Below are positions 28,153 through 37,073 of a DNA stretch of 64,000 nucleotides, in pieces. The notes beneath the pieces were generated by a model. That model searched no databases, had not been told where the DNA came from, and was given only the letters and a program-made list of their open reading frames with translations. The DNA is from G963665495 sp963677785. Lineage in GTDB: Bacteria; Desulfobacterota; Desulfovibrionia; Desulfovibrionales; Desulfovibrionaceae. A program made the position numbers and the translations under genes. Location of the stretch: positions 4,092,001 through 4,156,000 of the forward strand of contig CAXXDH010000003.1 in the NCBI GenBank assembly GCA_963677785.2, written 5' to 3'. How positions within the stretch are numbered: position 1 is the stretch's first letter; the number at the start of each line of letters is the position of its first letter.

Positions 28153-28599
28153 ATGAATACCGAAGCTGAAGAAGCATTGCCTCTTGGCGTTGTTTTGGTG
28201 ACGCATACGGATTATGGTGAGCGCTTGATCGCCGCATCCGAATTTATTATTGGAAAGCAGGAATCATGCATGTCCGTCAGTGTAGACGGTTCGAAGGACG
28301 TTCATGAAACCGTTGAAAAACTTAAAGAGGTCGTCAAGGCTTGTGACAGAGGGGTAGGAACTATCATCCTGACCGATATGTTCGGAGGCACTCCTACCAA
28401 TCTCAGCCTGTCGCTGTTAAATGCTGCCAATGTAGAAGTCGTAACCGGCGTAAATCTTCCAATGTTGTTGAAGGTTCTCGGATCGCGCACTGATGAATTG
28501 GCCAAGGTTGCCACAGAAGCCAAAAATGCCGGTTGCCAGGGGATTGTCGTTGCCGGTGAAGTGCTGCGCCGAAAAGTCGCCAAGGGATCAGGAAAATAA
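28153..28599 (+). CDS. PTS mannose-family EIIA component
   Basis: 148 residues of the EIIA-Man fold, phosphorylatable His18 in VTHTDYGERL, and the MFGGTPTN block. Accepts phosphate from HPr and passes it to EIIB, the next gene. HPr and enzyme I are not in this window. Confidence 0.92.
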   Translation: MNTEAEEALPLGVVLVTHTDYGERLIAASEFIIGKQESCMSVSVDGSKDVHETVEKLKEVVKACDRGVGTIILTDMFGGTPTNLSLSLLNAANVEVVTGVNLPMLLKVLGSRTDELAKVATEAKNAGCQGIVVAGEVLRRKVAKGSGK

Positions 28600-28600
28600 C

Positions 28601-29071
28601 ATGTTCTGGGCCAGGATAGACAATCGTTTGATTCATGGTCAAATAATTGAGACCTGGATACCTTATACCGGAGCGCGACAATTGGTCGTCGCAAATGACG
28701 AAATGGCGGCTGATGTCCTGCAGCAGGAAATTACGGCTTTGGCAATCCCTTCAGGAGTTGCTCCTCATTTTATCCGGATTGATTTGCTCCGTGAGTATCT
28801 TGCAAGTCTGGAAAATACGTATGAACATTCGGAAATAATGGTTTTGTTCGCTTCCTGTGCAGATGCAAAACGTGCCTATGACTTGGGTTTGACCATGACC
28901 ACCCTCAACGTGGGGAACCTTCATTACGGTCCGGGGAAAAAACAGATTCTGGCGCATGTGGCCATTTCATCGGATGACGAAAAATGTTTGGCTTTTTTTG
29001 CACAGCATGGGGTTTCCCTGGACTTCAGGTGTATTCCCACTGAAAATGTACAGGTAAAGCCAACATGGTAA
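28601..29071 (+). CDS. PTS mannose/fructose/sorbose-family EIIB component
   Basis: 156 residues. The opening FWARIDNRLIHGQI carries the phosphorylation site His12 of EIIB-Man proteins. ATG 28601 is one base after the EIIA stop; the frame is open from 28493 but that start lies inside the EIIA gene. Its end overlaps the EIIC start (29065). Confidence 0.92.
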   Translation: MFWARIDNRLIHGQIIETWIPYTGARQLVVANDEMAADVLQQEITALAIPSGVAPHFIRIDLLREYLASLENTYEHSEIMVLFASCADAKRAYDLGLTMTTLNVGNLHYGPGKKQILAHVAISSDDEKCLAFFAQHGVSLDFRCIPTENVQVKPTW

Positions 29072-29762
29072 GTCCATATTTTCCGGAATCTTTCTGGCTG
29101 TTTCTTGTAGGTTTTTTTTTGCGGTTTTTTCCGTTTTTCGTTTTGCCTGCAACATTGGTTTTCTTGAACGCCCTTTGGCCCAAGGACTTCTTTGGGGATT
29201 GTTTTCCGGTAACTGGGAAGTAAGTCTCGGGGTTGCTGTTTTTTATGAACTTTTCTGGCTGGATTTGATCCCTGCCGGCTCCTATATTCCTCCCAATTCT
29301 TCCATTTCAACGCTCATTGCTCTTGGTTTGGTAAACTACTTTGGACTTTCTTTACCAAGCCAACTGGTCTGGCCGCTCCTTATGAGTATTCCCATGGCCC
29401 TGATATCACGAGAAATGGAAGCCTACCAGCGGCGTATACAAAATGGGAGCTACAATGCGCTTTTACGTTGGGCCAGAAGCACGAACACGAACGAACATCT
29501 GCCAGAAAAACTCATTTATTTTTCACTGTTACAGCAGTTGGTCATGAATTTTGTGCTTTTTTCCTTTGGTCTTCTTGCGTTAATCGGGTGTTATACGATT
29601 CTCCAGGAACAATTGCCGCCCAATTATCTTGTTTTTCCTTTTTCCTGGGGCTGGTTGTGGATTCTGGCAGCCGTAGGAGGCATGCTTTCCCTCAGAATAC
29701 GGCCTGCTTATGCCATGCTTTGCATTGCTATTGCGGTGTTTGTTTTGTTTAGCCTGGTGTAA
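29065..29762 (+). CDS. PTS mannose-family EIIC component, reading frame interrupted at a T9 run
   Basis: Membrane channel subunit of the sugar PTS. ATG 29065 overlaps the EIIB stop and starts a frame (MVSPYFPESFWLFLVGFF) that runs into nine T at 29112-29120. The rest of the protein (GFLERPLAQGLLWG onward, six or so membrane spans) lies in the -1 frame, open to 29762. Adding one T would give a continuous 232-residue EIIC. So the gene is frameshifted by a sequencing slip, phase variation of the homopolymer, or programmed slippage. Translation from TTG 29175 alone would lose the first membrane helix. No EIID gene follows; an ISL3-like element lies 38 bases after the stop. Confidence 0.8.
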
Positions 29763-29800
29763 AACGCTGGCTCTCCTGTCCTTGTTGTAGATTCAGATTT

Positions 29801-31132
29801 GGTCCTTCCGGGTTTGTCGTGGGTAGCGGCATAATGTAGGCGATTTCCAGGAGGAGATCGCCGATGAGAGATGTTGATCTTTACGGACAGATTTTGGGTG
29901 TCAAGAGCCCTTGGTTTGTAGACAAAGTTGACTTGAAAACGTCTGAAGGCCGTGTGGATATTTGGCTCGAGCATAAGAGCAAGGTGCTTTGGACTTGTCC
30001 GGAATGCGGCAAGGAACTGACTTGCCGGGATCATGTGGAAGAAAGGATTTGGCGGCATTTGGATACGTGCCAGTTCAAAACCTTCATCCATGCAAGGATC
30101 CCCCGAGTGAATTGCCCCGAGCATGGCGTCAAGCAGGTCAAGGTCTTTTGGGCGGAGCCTGGTTCGCGTTTTACCTTGCTCATGGAAAGGTTGATCATCG
30201 ATGTTCTGAAAGAATGCTCGACTGTCGAAGGCGCCCGCAAACTGATGCGTATCTCATGGGATCAGGCTTGGGGCGTTATGGAAAGAGCTGTCCGACGAGG
30301 CATGGCACGAAAGGAACAGCGCAAAATCAGCTACATCGGAGTCGACGAAAAGGCTTTCCGGAAAGGACATAGCTATATGACGGTTGTCTGCGACTTGCTG
30401 CGAGGTACGGTTGAATATGTTGCCGAGGAACGCAAAAAGGCAAGCCTTGAAGAATATTACAAACAGTTGAACGACGAACAGCTCAAGGCAATCAAGGCTG
30501 TATCAATGGACATGTGGCCGGCATACTTCCTGGCCACCAAGGAAAACGTACCCGATGCAGCAGGTAAAATCGTATTCGACCGTTTCCACATCATGCAGCA
30601 TGTAGGGGAAGCCGTGGATAAAGTACGCCGCCAGGAACATAAGGCGCTGATGGCTGAAGCAAACGAAATTTTGAAAGGCAGCAGATACTTGTGGTTATAC
30701 GCTGAGGAGAACCTCTCGGACTCCCAACGACCGCGCCTGGAGGAACTCAAGAAATCGAATCTGAAGACGGGCAAAGCCTGGGCCATGAAAGAGAGTCTTC
30801 GCGGACTGTGGGACTATCTGTCTGTTGGGTGGGCCAAGCGTTTTCTGAAGAAATGGTGTTCTTGGGCCAAACGCTCGAAGCTCGAGCCTATGGGCAAAGT
30901 GGCGAACATGCTCATGGATCACATGGACAACATCGTGACCTTTTGTCGGCATCGCGTGACAAACGCTGTTGCGGAGGGGCTGAACAGCAAGATCATGTCC
31001 ATCAAACGCCGAGCTTGTGGCTACAGCAATAAGGAGCATTTCAAAACAGCGATTTACTTCTTTTGTGGCGGGCTAAAACTCTACCCGGAGATTAGCAAGA
31101 CTGGGGCCACCCACTGAGTTTCCGGAAGGACC
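29801..31132 (+). mobile_element. ISL3-family-like insertion sequence, copy 1
   Basis: 1332 bases bounded by inverted ends GGTCCTTCCGG / CCGGAAGGACC and an 8-bp target duplication TCAGATTT (29793-29800 and 31133-31140). It has the same length as, and encodes an identical transposase to, copy 2 at 35742-37073, so transposition was recent. It sits between the EIIC gene and its terminator, outside the tRNA-Met element. Confidence 0.93.
29864..31117 (+). CDS. ISL3-family transposase (copy 1)
   Basis: 417 residues: N-terminal zinc ribbon (CPECGKELTC), helix-turn-helix region, and DDE catalytic residues in GVDEKAF, SMDMWPAY and VAEGLNSK. Ribosome site AGGAGGAG. Identical to the protein encoded at 35757-37010. 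Confidence 0.93.
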   Translation: MRDVDLYGQILGVKSPWFVDKVDLKTSEGRVDIWLEHKSKVLWTCPECGKELTCRDHVEERIWRHLDTCQFKTFIHARIPRVNCPEHGVKQVKVFWAEPGSRFTLLMERLIIDVLKECSTVEGARKLMRISWDQAWGVMERAVRRGMARKEQRKISYIGVDEKAFRKGHSYMTVVCDLLRGTVEYVAEERKKASLEEYYKQLNDEQLKAIKAVSMDMWPAYFLATKENVPDAAGKIVFDRFHIMQHVGEAVDKVRRQEHKALMAEANEILKGSRYLWLYAEENLSDSQRPRLEELKKSNLKTGKAWAMKESLRGLWDYLSVGWAKRFLKKWCSWAKRSKLEPMGKVANMLMDHMDNIVTFCRHRVTNAVAEGLNSKIMSIKRRACGYSNKEHFKTAIYFFCGGLKLYPEISKTGATH

Positions 31133-31159
31133 TCAGATTTTAAGCGCGGGGCGTACCGC

Positions 31160-31193
31160 AAAAAAAACGCGCCCGTATGAGCGCGTTTTTTTT
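31160..31193. terminator. Bidirectional terminator (EIIC operon and ancestral tRNA-Met)
   Basis: A8-CGCGC stem with GCGCG-T8 (31160-31172 / 31181-31193). It probably served both the EIIC operon on the plus strand and, before the element inserted, tRNA-Met on the minus strand. Confidence 0.88.
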
Positions 31194-31197
31194 GAAT

Positions 31198-31227
31198 ATT
31201 TGGTAGCGAGGGAGGGACTTGAACCCC
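31198..31227. repeat. att site (left), partial 3' end of tRNA-Met
   Basis: Thirty bases identical to 41330-41359, the 3' part of the intact tRNA-Met gene including CCA. Direct-repeat boundary of the integrated element; identity ends at 31228. Confidence 0.92.
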
Positions 31228-31433
31228 AATGTAATCATCTAAAAACATTGGTGTTAATTGTGTGTCACCACTCTGTGTACCCCTATTATGTAGTAGTTTT
31301 ACTCTTTACTTTATCATTGTCAAGATCCACGATTAGATTGCTCATTGATTAATATTTTCTCTGTCGAGACGATATCTATTTCGAACTTTATAGACTGGAT
31401 CATAGAAGATCTTTATTTAAGTCGACTAATATT
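31228..31433. other. Left end of the element, candidate integrase arm site
   Basis: GTGTACCCCT at 31275-31284 also occurs at 41220-41229 beside the right att site (with a further GTGTACCT at 41233-41240). Such shared short repeats near both ends suit integrase arm-type binding sites. Confidence 0.4.
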
Positions 31434-31769
31434 TTATTCCCATTCAATCCAATTGTTATTAACGTTTTTAAAAATTTTTTTACCATCTCTGATGTAGTCA
31501 TGTATTTTATTTACTGTTTCATTTCTTGTGTAATAACATTGCTCATATTCTTCAGACGCATCAGACTTGAAAGATTCAAGAGTGCTTGTCATAGCATTCA
31601 ATTGTTGAATTAAAAACTCAGGAATTTCACACTCAATTCTAAATTTACTATTACAACCATAAAGTGTATAGACTCCCGTTTTAGATTCATATATTGCCGT
31701 AGACGGATAATTTTTGTATGGACCGCTCCAATCACAAACAAATTTTCCAGGGTATTTTGAACCTTCCAT
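31434..31769 (-). CDS. Hypothetical protein of the tRNA-Met element
   Basis: 111 residues, acidic to neutral, with aromatic-rich strands in the first half (VCDWSGPYKNYPSTAIYES) and a helical second half. No signal peptide or membrane span. The AGGAGG ribosome site 8 bases before ATG 31769 supports a real gene. I do not recognise it. It lies at the left end, opposite in direction to the restriction-modification genes. Confidence 0.6.
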   Translation of the reverse strand: MEGSKYPGKFVCDWSGPYKNYPSTAIYESKTGVYTLYGCNSKFRIECEIPEFLIQQLNAMTSTLESFKSDASEEYEQCYYTRNETVNKIHDYIRDGKKIFKNVNNNWIEWE

Positions 31770-32269
31770 TCGGATTCCTCCTTTTGTTGAGTTAAAAAAA
31801 TAATAAGTCTCCTTATAAATAACTATACTTTTTTCTTATTAATGTGTCAACATTTATTTTAAATTGCTACCAATTTTTTATAAAAACTTGTAAATATAAT
31901 TTTAAAATGAACATTTAAAATAGTATTTTATAAATAATATCAAATATTAAATAATTCGAGCGTTGATCTCTTTCTTTGATTTATGCTACTTTATACTGAT
32001 ACTTCAAAAAAATCTGCATTTTTTTATCAAATGCTCGTAATTTTAAGTAGTTAAAATCAGACTAAAAATATTATTATTTTTCGCTACTGGTAAAGAAGAG
32101 TATTTATTCAACGTCTACATTCGATCAAAAAAAACTTTTGCCCGAGAATAAGAAGGCGTGGGGATTAACTTGTTGAGAAAATTTCTAGATTTTGGTAAAA
32201 TTTAATTTTTGTTGGACTGTAACAAAGCAATAAATGACATTTTTTATAGAGGTTGTTGATAGGTGTTTA
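31770..32269. other. AT-rich divergent promoter region
   Basis: About 500 very AT-rich bases between the small unknown gene and the methyltransferase; presumably holds both promoters. No gene or clear repeat seen. Confidence 0.4.
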
Positions 32270-33556
32270 ATGAATAAACCTAAAGCTATCAGTCTGTTCT
32301 GCGGGGCAGGGGGCTGTTCTCTCGGATTTAAAAAGGCTGGATTTAATATACTATATGCGCAAGATATTAATGAAACATTTGCCGCAACTTATACAGCCAA
32401 CTTCTCTGGCACAATGTGTGAGGTTGCAGATATTTCTATGTTTAATTTTGAAAAGTTGATGAGTAGTTTAAGACTAAAACCTTATGATCTTGACATATTA
32501 ATTGGAGGTCCTCCTTGCCAGGGGTTTAGTACCGCAGGAGCAAGATTTTGGGACGACCCCAGAAATAAACTTCTTTTAAATTACGTTAAAGCCCTTAGAG
32601 TAATTAAGCCCAAATGGTTTCTTATGGAAAACGTTGAAGGACTACTTACTTCAAATAAAGGGCAGTATTTGTTTGAAGCTGTAAAATCTTTTCTCGACAT
32701 GGGATATAACGTCAGAATTGATAAAATATATTCACAAGAATACGGAATACCGCAAAGACGAAAGCGTGTTTTTATTATTGGATCTCTTGATCAAGAATTC
32801 TTCATTCTTCCCCGTGAAACGCATATTGCCAGTGGTAGTATTTATAGAAATGGTGGTGTAAATATAATGGACGTGATCGAAGGTTTACCTTCTCCTGCTA
32901 ACAATGATGTTATGTCCTTACCCTACAACAAACCATCACAGAATGAAATTGAGGAACTTTTAAGAAACAAGGAAGGCTTTGTAACAGATCATTATATTTC
33001 AAAAATAAATGAAGCTGATTTGAAACGTATTCAACTGCTTAAGCCTGGACAAACGATGAAGGATTTGCCTGAAGAATTGCAACATGAATCGTTTAAAAGG
33101 CGTGCTTATAGACGCGTAAAAGATGGCACCCCGTCAGAAAAACGTGGCGGAGCACCATCTGGTATGAAGCGTTTGTTTCCCAATGAGCCCTCTCTTACTA
33201 TTACAAGTGCATCAATTAGAGAATTTATTCATCCCTTTGAAAATCGTCCTTTGACTATAAGGGAATGTGCAAGAATTCAAACTTTTCCAGATAGCTTTAT
33301 ATTTACAGGGACTGCTTCTCAAAAAATACAACAGATTGCGAATGCAATTCCACCGCTATTGGCTGAAATTTTTGCAGTACATATTAAAAAGATGCTCTGT
33401 GAATCAAATATTTTACACAAGGGACGTGGAAAATTAATCTCATATAGCCTCACAAAAGCTAGTGCTAAAAGCCCAGCACTTAATAGGACTGAAAAATTAT
33501 TAAAAAGTATAGAGAATTCCCCAGTAAGACAATTAACATTAGTAGGGGAGTGCTAA
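32270..33556 (+). CDS. DNA (cytosine-5-)-methyltransferase, restriction-modification type II
   Basis: 428 residues with the C5-methyltransferase motifs in order: I LFCGAGGCSLGF, IV GGPPCQGFS with the catalytic Cys, VI ENVEG, VIII QRRKRVFIIG, and X near the C-terminus (ANAIPPLLAE). The variable region between VIII and X is the target-recognition part. ATG 32270 with GATAGGTG before it is preferred over ATG 32234. The restriction enzyme gene follows 3 bases later. Protects host and element DNA. Confidence 0.95.
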   Translation: MNKPKAISLFCGAGGCSLGFKKAGFNILYAQDINETFAATYTANFSGTMCEVADISMFNFEKLMSSLRLKPYDLDILIGGPPCQGFSTAGARFWDDPRNKLLLNYVKALRVIKPKWFLMENVEGLLTSNKGQYLFEAVKSFLDMGYNVRIDKIYSQEYGIPQRRKRVFIIGSLDQEFFILPRETHIASGSIYRNGGVNIMDVIEGLPSPANNDVMSLPYNKPSQNEIEELLRNKEGFVTDHYISKINEADLKRIQLLKPGQTMKDLPEELQHESFKRRAYRRVKDGTPSEKRGGAPSGMKRLFPNEPSLTITSASIREFIHPFENRPLTIRECARIQTFPDSFIFTGTASQKIQQIANAIPPLLAEIFAVHIKKMLCESNILHKGRGKLISYSLTKASAKSPALNRTEKLLKSIENSPVRQLTLVGEC

Positions 33557-33559
33557 ATA

Positions 33560-34588
33560 ATGCCATCGACATTTATTTCTCAACTTTATACAAAATGTAA
33601 AATGCATGGTAATGGTGATGCTCAGGTGATGTTAACAGACCATGAACTTTTGGTGTTGTTAAAATTAAGCTTCATGGACTTAGGATTAGATGATCTTGCG
33701 ATCAAAGTTCCCCATGTCGATCTACCGAGCTGTGATTATTATAAGATCAACTTGGAGTATTTCGACCAACTTTCCATAGATTCAAACCAATCTGAAACTA
33801 TTCTTTCAATGCTTTCTGCGGCATCTCTTGCTTCTGAAGATTATTATCTTTATATTCAAAATTTATCTGCTCTTCATAGAAGAAGGATTAAATACAGAAG
33901 AATATTGTCCACTCAATCTTTCCCGACCATGGATCAAATAAGTCCTAGAACTTTGTTGGAGTATGGCTTAACTGATACAAATTTACTCTGTAACTGGATG
34001 ACTTGGCGGAAATGGATGTATGACATAGATAATCGCTCTGCCCAGGAAACTGGTTATTTATTTGAACCTATCCTTGCCTCTTGCTTAGGTGGTGAATCAT
34101 GTGGCGCAAAAAATTCTCCTGTCAAACGAGTTGATAGCGAAGGATTACAAACCAATAATGGTAGACAAATTGATTGCTATGTCGCAGCTAGTAGAACGGC
34201 TTATGAATTTAAACTCAGAGTTACAATCGCAGCTAGTGGACAGGGACGTTTTTCCGAAGAGTTATCCTTTCCATATGAGTGTAAGGTTGCTGGACTAACA
34301 CCTATTCTTCTTGTTTTGGATCCCACGCCTTCATCGAGACTAGAAGAGCTAGAAAATGCCTATATTGCAGCCGATGGTGAGGCGCATCATGGAGAAGAGG
34401 CTTGGGCAAAAATGGAAGCTGCTGCAGGTTCAACTATGGCTACTTTTATTGAAAAATATATACGTCCTCCATTAGAACGAGTCGAATCTTTTGATCAGGA
34501 TTTACCTAATGAAGTCACTATAAAAGCTGAAAGCAATATCATCGTGATTACTTCTGGCAATTCGAGATATAATATTAATAGAGTATGA
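33560..34588 (+). CDS. Type II restriction endonuclease, possibly ApaLI-like
   Basis: 342 residues immediately after the methyltransferase. A PD-(D/E)XK-like core is visible: GRQIDCYVAASRTAYEFKL supplies the Asp and the ExK pair, followed by RVTIAASGQGRF. That last block recalls the ApaLI-like restriction enzyme family as I remember it; if so the target would contain GTGCAC, but this needs a profile search. Expression is presumably coupled to the methyltransferase. Confidence 0.8.
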   Translation: MPSTFISQLYTKCKMHGNGDAQVMLTDHELLVLLKLSFMDLGLDDLAIKVPHVDLPSCDYYKINLEYFDQLSIDSNQSETILSMLSAASLASEDYYLYIQNLSALHRRRIKYRRILSTQSFPTMDQISPRTLLEYGLTDTNLLCNWMTWRKWMYDIDNRSAQETGYLFEPILASCLGGESCGAKNSPVKRVDSEGLQTNNGRQIDCYVAASRTAYEFKLRVTIAASGQGRFSEELSFPYECKVAGLTPILLVLDPTPSSRLEELENAYIAADGEAHHGEEAWAKMEAAAGSTMATFIEKYIRPPLERVESFDQDLPNEVTIKAESNIIVITSGNSRYNINRV

Positions 34589-34962
34589 GCTCAATTCACC
34601 TTTGGTAGAGTCGAGGGAAATCTTGGTTTGCAGTGATGCTTCTTACTCTAGAAAGCATACATAATGTGATATTAGGACTGCATTTTCAAGATCGAAGCGA
34701 TTCAATAACAAAGGTCTTTTTTGTATAAGAACAGGTTAGTAGCATGTGCTATGCATTAATATTTAAATTAAATATTAATGCATAGCACATGCTACATTTT
34801 TTAGCAAGAAAAATGTCAAGCCTAGTTTGTCTGAAAAAAATTAAAAAAAAACGACCGAATATTTATTTCATATTAAAAGATGAAATATGTCGACTTATTT
34901 TTAATATTACATTAGAAATAAATATAAAAATAACATTTTATTCTAATGATGGAGCTTTTATT
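34589..34962. other. Region between restriction enzyme and serine recombinase
   Basis: About 370 bases, AT-rich, dominated by the near-perfect palindrome at 34739-34795. No gene seen. Confidence 0.5.
34739..34795. repeat. 57-bp near-perfect palindrome
   Basis: Two 28-base arms (34739-34766 and 34768-34795) are perfect reverse complements around the single base 34767. Outer part is mixed (GTAGCATGTGCTATGC), inner part AT-only. A T6 tract follows at 34797-34802, so it could terminate the restriction-enzyme transcript; its length and position 170 bases before a serine recombinase gene also suggest a recombination or protein-binding site. Confidence 0.85.
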
Positions 34963-35574
34963 ATGGCTTCCTATGCGTATCTCAGAGTTTCAACACGTAA
35001 TCAGGATAACGAACGACAAGAACTGACAATCAGACGTTATGCTGAGCTAGCAGGTATCCCTGTAGATCAATGGATCAAATATGAAGTTTCTAGCCGTAAA
35101 AGTTTTGCAGCAAGAGGCATTGATATTCTGCTTGATAGGTTGCAAGAAGGGGATACTTTGTTAGTCGCAGAACTCTCAAGACTTGGACGTTCGATTTCGC
35201 AGATTATTCTTTTAATAGATTCTATTCTTAAAAAAGGAGTGAGTTTTCATTCTGTGAAAGAGGGAATGCATTTTAATGGAAGTATGGATATGACGGGCAA
35301 GATTCAGCTAACAATGTTTTCACTTTTAGCAGAACTTGAAAGGGATTTGATTAGTTCACGAACTAAGGAGGGACTTGAAGCTGCAAAAGAAAAGGGCAAG
35401 TTAATAGGAAGACCCAAGGGCTTAGGAAAAAGCAAACTCGATGGCCATGAAAAAAAAATTAAAGAATGGATAACCCTCGGAGTCTCTCAAGCTAGTGTTG
35501 CTAAAATGTTAGGCGTGAGTGCTCCAACGCTACATCATTTTTTGGTGACTAGAAATTTAAAAATTAAATTCTAA
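34963..35574 (+). CDS. Serine site-specific recombinase (resolvase/invertase family)
   Basis: 203 residues: N-terminal catalytic domain with nucleophile Ser10 in YLRVSTRNQ, the ELSRLGRS arginine block, the long helix AELERDLISSRTKEGL, then GRPKG and a C-terminal HTH (VSQASVAKMLGVSAPTLHHF). It is the short resolvase/invertase type. ATG 34963 with GGAG upstream is preferred; the open frame extends back to 34789 through the palindrome. No obvious invertible segment was found nearby. Confidence 0.9.
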   Translation: MASYAYLRVSTRNQDNERQELTIRRYAELAGIPVDQWIKYEVSSRKSFAARGIDILLDRLQEGDTLLVAELSRLGRSISQIILLIDSILKKGVSFHSVKEGMHFNGSMDMTGKIQLTMFSLLAELERDLISSRTKEGLEAAKEKGKLIGRPKGLGKSKLDGHEKKIKEWITLGVSQASVAKMLGVSAPTLHHFLVTRNLKIKF

Positions 35575-35741
35575 TTATTATTTAGCAATAATTTTAACTT
35601 TGGAGATTTGAATTTTAAATTAATTTTTTTTGTTCTTTTATCTTTGATTTGATTTATTAGTTTGTTTTCAACTGCTTTGATCTTGATCATTGCTTTTACA
35701 ATTTCATCTCTTTTTTCATATTGTACAGCATTAGCAATTAA

Positions 35742-37073
35742 GGTCCTTCCGGAAACTCAGTGGGTGGCCCCAGTCTTGCTAATCTCCGGGTAGAGTTTTA
35801 GCCCGCCACAAAAGAAGTAAATCGCTGTTTTGAAATGCTCCTTATTGCTGTAGCCACAAGCTCGGCGTTTGATGGACATGATCTTGCTGTTCAGCCCCTC
35901 CGCAACAGCGTTTGTCACGCGATGCCGACAAAAGGTCACGATGTTGTCCATGTGATCCATGAGCATGTTCGCCACTTTGCCCATAGGCTCGAGCTTCGAG
36001 CGTTTGGCCCAAGAACACCATTTCTTCAGAAAACGCTTGGCCCACCCAACAGACAGATAGTCCCACAGTCCGCGAAGACTCTCTTTCATGGCCCAGGCTT
36101 TGCCCGTCTTCAGATTCGATTTCTTGAGTTCCTCCAGGCGCGGTCGTTGGGAGTCCGAGAGGTTCTCCTCAGCGTATAACCACAAGTATCTGCTGCCTTT
36201 CAAAATTTCGTTTGCTTCAGCCATCAGCGCCTTATGTTCCTGGCGGCGTACTTTATCCACGGCTTCCCCTACATGCTGCATGATGTGGAAACGGTCGAAT
36301 ACGATTTTACCTGCTGCATCGGGTACGTTTTCCTTGGTGGCCAGGAAGTATGCCGGCCACATGTCCATTGATACAGCCTTGATTGCCTTGAGCTGTTCGT
36401 CGTTCAACTGTTTGTAATATTCTTCAAGGCTTGCCTTTTTGCGTTCCTCGGCAACATATTCAACCGTACCTCGCAGCAAGTCGCAGACAACCGTCATATA
36501 GCTATGTCCTTTCCGGAAAGCCTTTTCGTCGACTCCGATGTAGCTGATTTTGCGCTGTTCCTTTCGTGCCATGCCTCGTCGGACAGCTCTTTCCATAACG
36601 CCCCAAGCCTGATCCCATGAGATACGCATCAGTTTGCGGGCGCCTTCGACAGTCGAGCATTCTTTCAGAACATCGATGATCAACCTTTCCATGAGCAAGG
36701 TAAAACGCGAACCAGGCTCCGCCCAAAAGACCTTGACCTGCTTGACGCCATGCTCGGGGCAATTCACTCGGGGGATCCTTGCATGGATGAAGGTTTTGAA
36801 CTGGCACGTATCCAAATGCCGCCAAATCCTTTCTTCCACATGATCCCGGCAAGTCAGTTCCTTGCCGCATTCCGGACAAGTCCAAAGCACCTTGCTCTTA
36901 TGCTCGAGCCAAATATCCACACGGCCTTCAGACGTTTTCAAGTCAACTTTGTCTACAAACCAAGGGCTCTTGACACCCAAAATCTGTCCGTAAAGATCAA
37001 CATCTCTCATCGGCGATCTCCTCCTGGAAATCGCCTACATTATGCCGCTACCCACGACAAACCCGGAAGGACC
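35742..37073 (-). mobile_element. ISL3-family-like insertion sequence, copy 2
   Basis: 1332 bases, inverted relative to copy 1, with the same ends and an 8-bp target duplication GCAATTAA (35734-35741 and 37074-37081). Inserted in the gene-free tract of the tRNA-Met element. Confidence 0.93.
35757..37010 (-). CDS. ISL3-family transposase (copy 2)
   Basis: Same 417-residue protein as at 29864-31117, with zinc ribbon and DDE residues intact. Presumed active given two identical copies with clean target duplications. Confidence 0.93.
   Translation of the reverse strand: MRDVDLYGQILGVKSPWFVDKVDLKTSEGRVDIWLEHKSKVLWTCPECGKELTCRDHVEERIWRHLDTCQFKTFIHARIPRVNCPEHGVKQVKVFWAEPGSRFTLLMERLIIDVLKECSTVEGARKLMRISWDQAWGVMERAVRRGMARKEQRKISYIGVDEKAFRKGHSYMTVVCDLLRGTVEYVAEERKKASLEEYYKQLNDEQLKAIKAVSMDMWPAYFLATKENVPDAAGKIVFDRFHIMQHVGEAVDKVRRQEHKALMAEANEILKGSRYLWLYAEENLSDSQRPRLEELKKSNLKTGKAWAMKESLRGLWDYLSVGWAKRFLKKWCSWAKRSKLEPMGKVANMLMDHMDNIVTFCRHRVTNAVAEGLNSKIMSIKRRACGYSNKEHFKTAIYFFCGGLKLYPEISKTGATH

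Noticed and set aside
31198..31227. A second functional tRNA-Met gene
   Set aside because: Only the 3' 30 bases are present; the sequence beyond does not form a tRNA.
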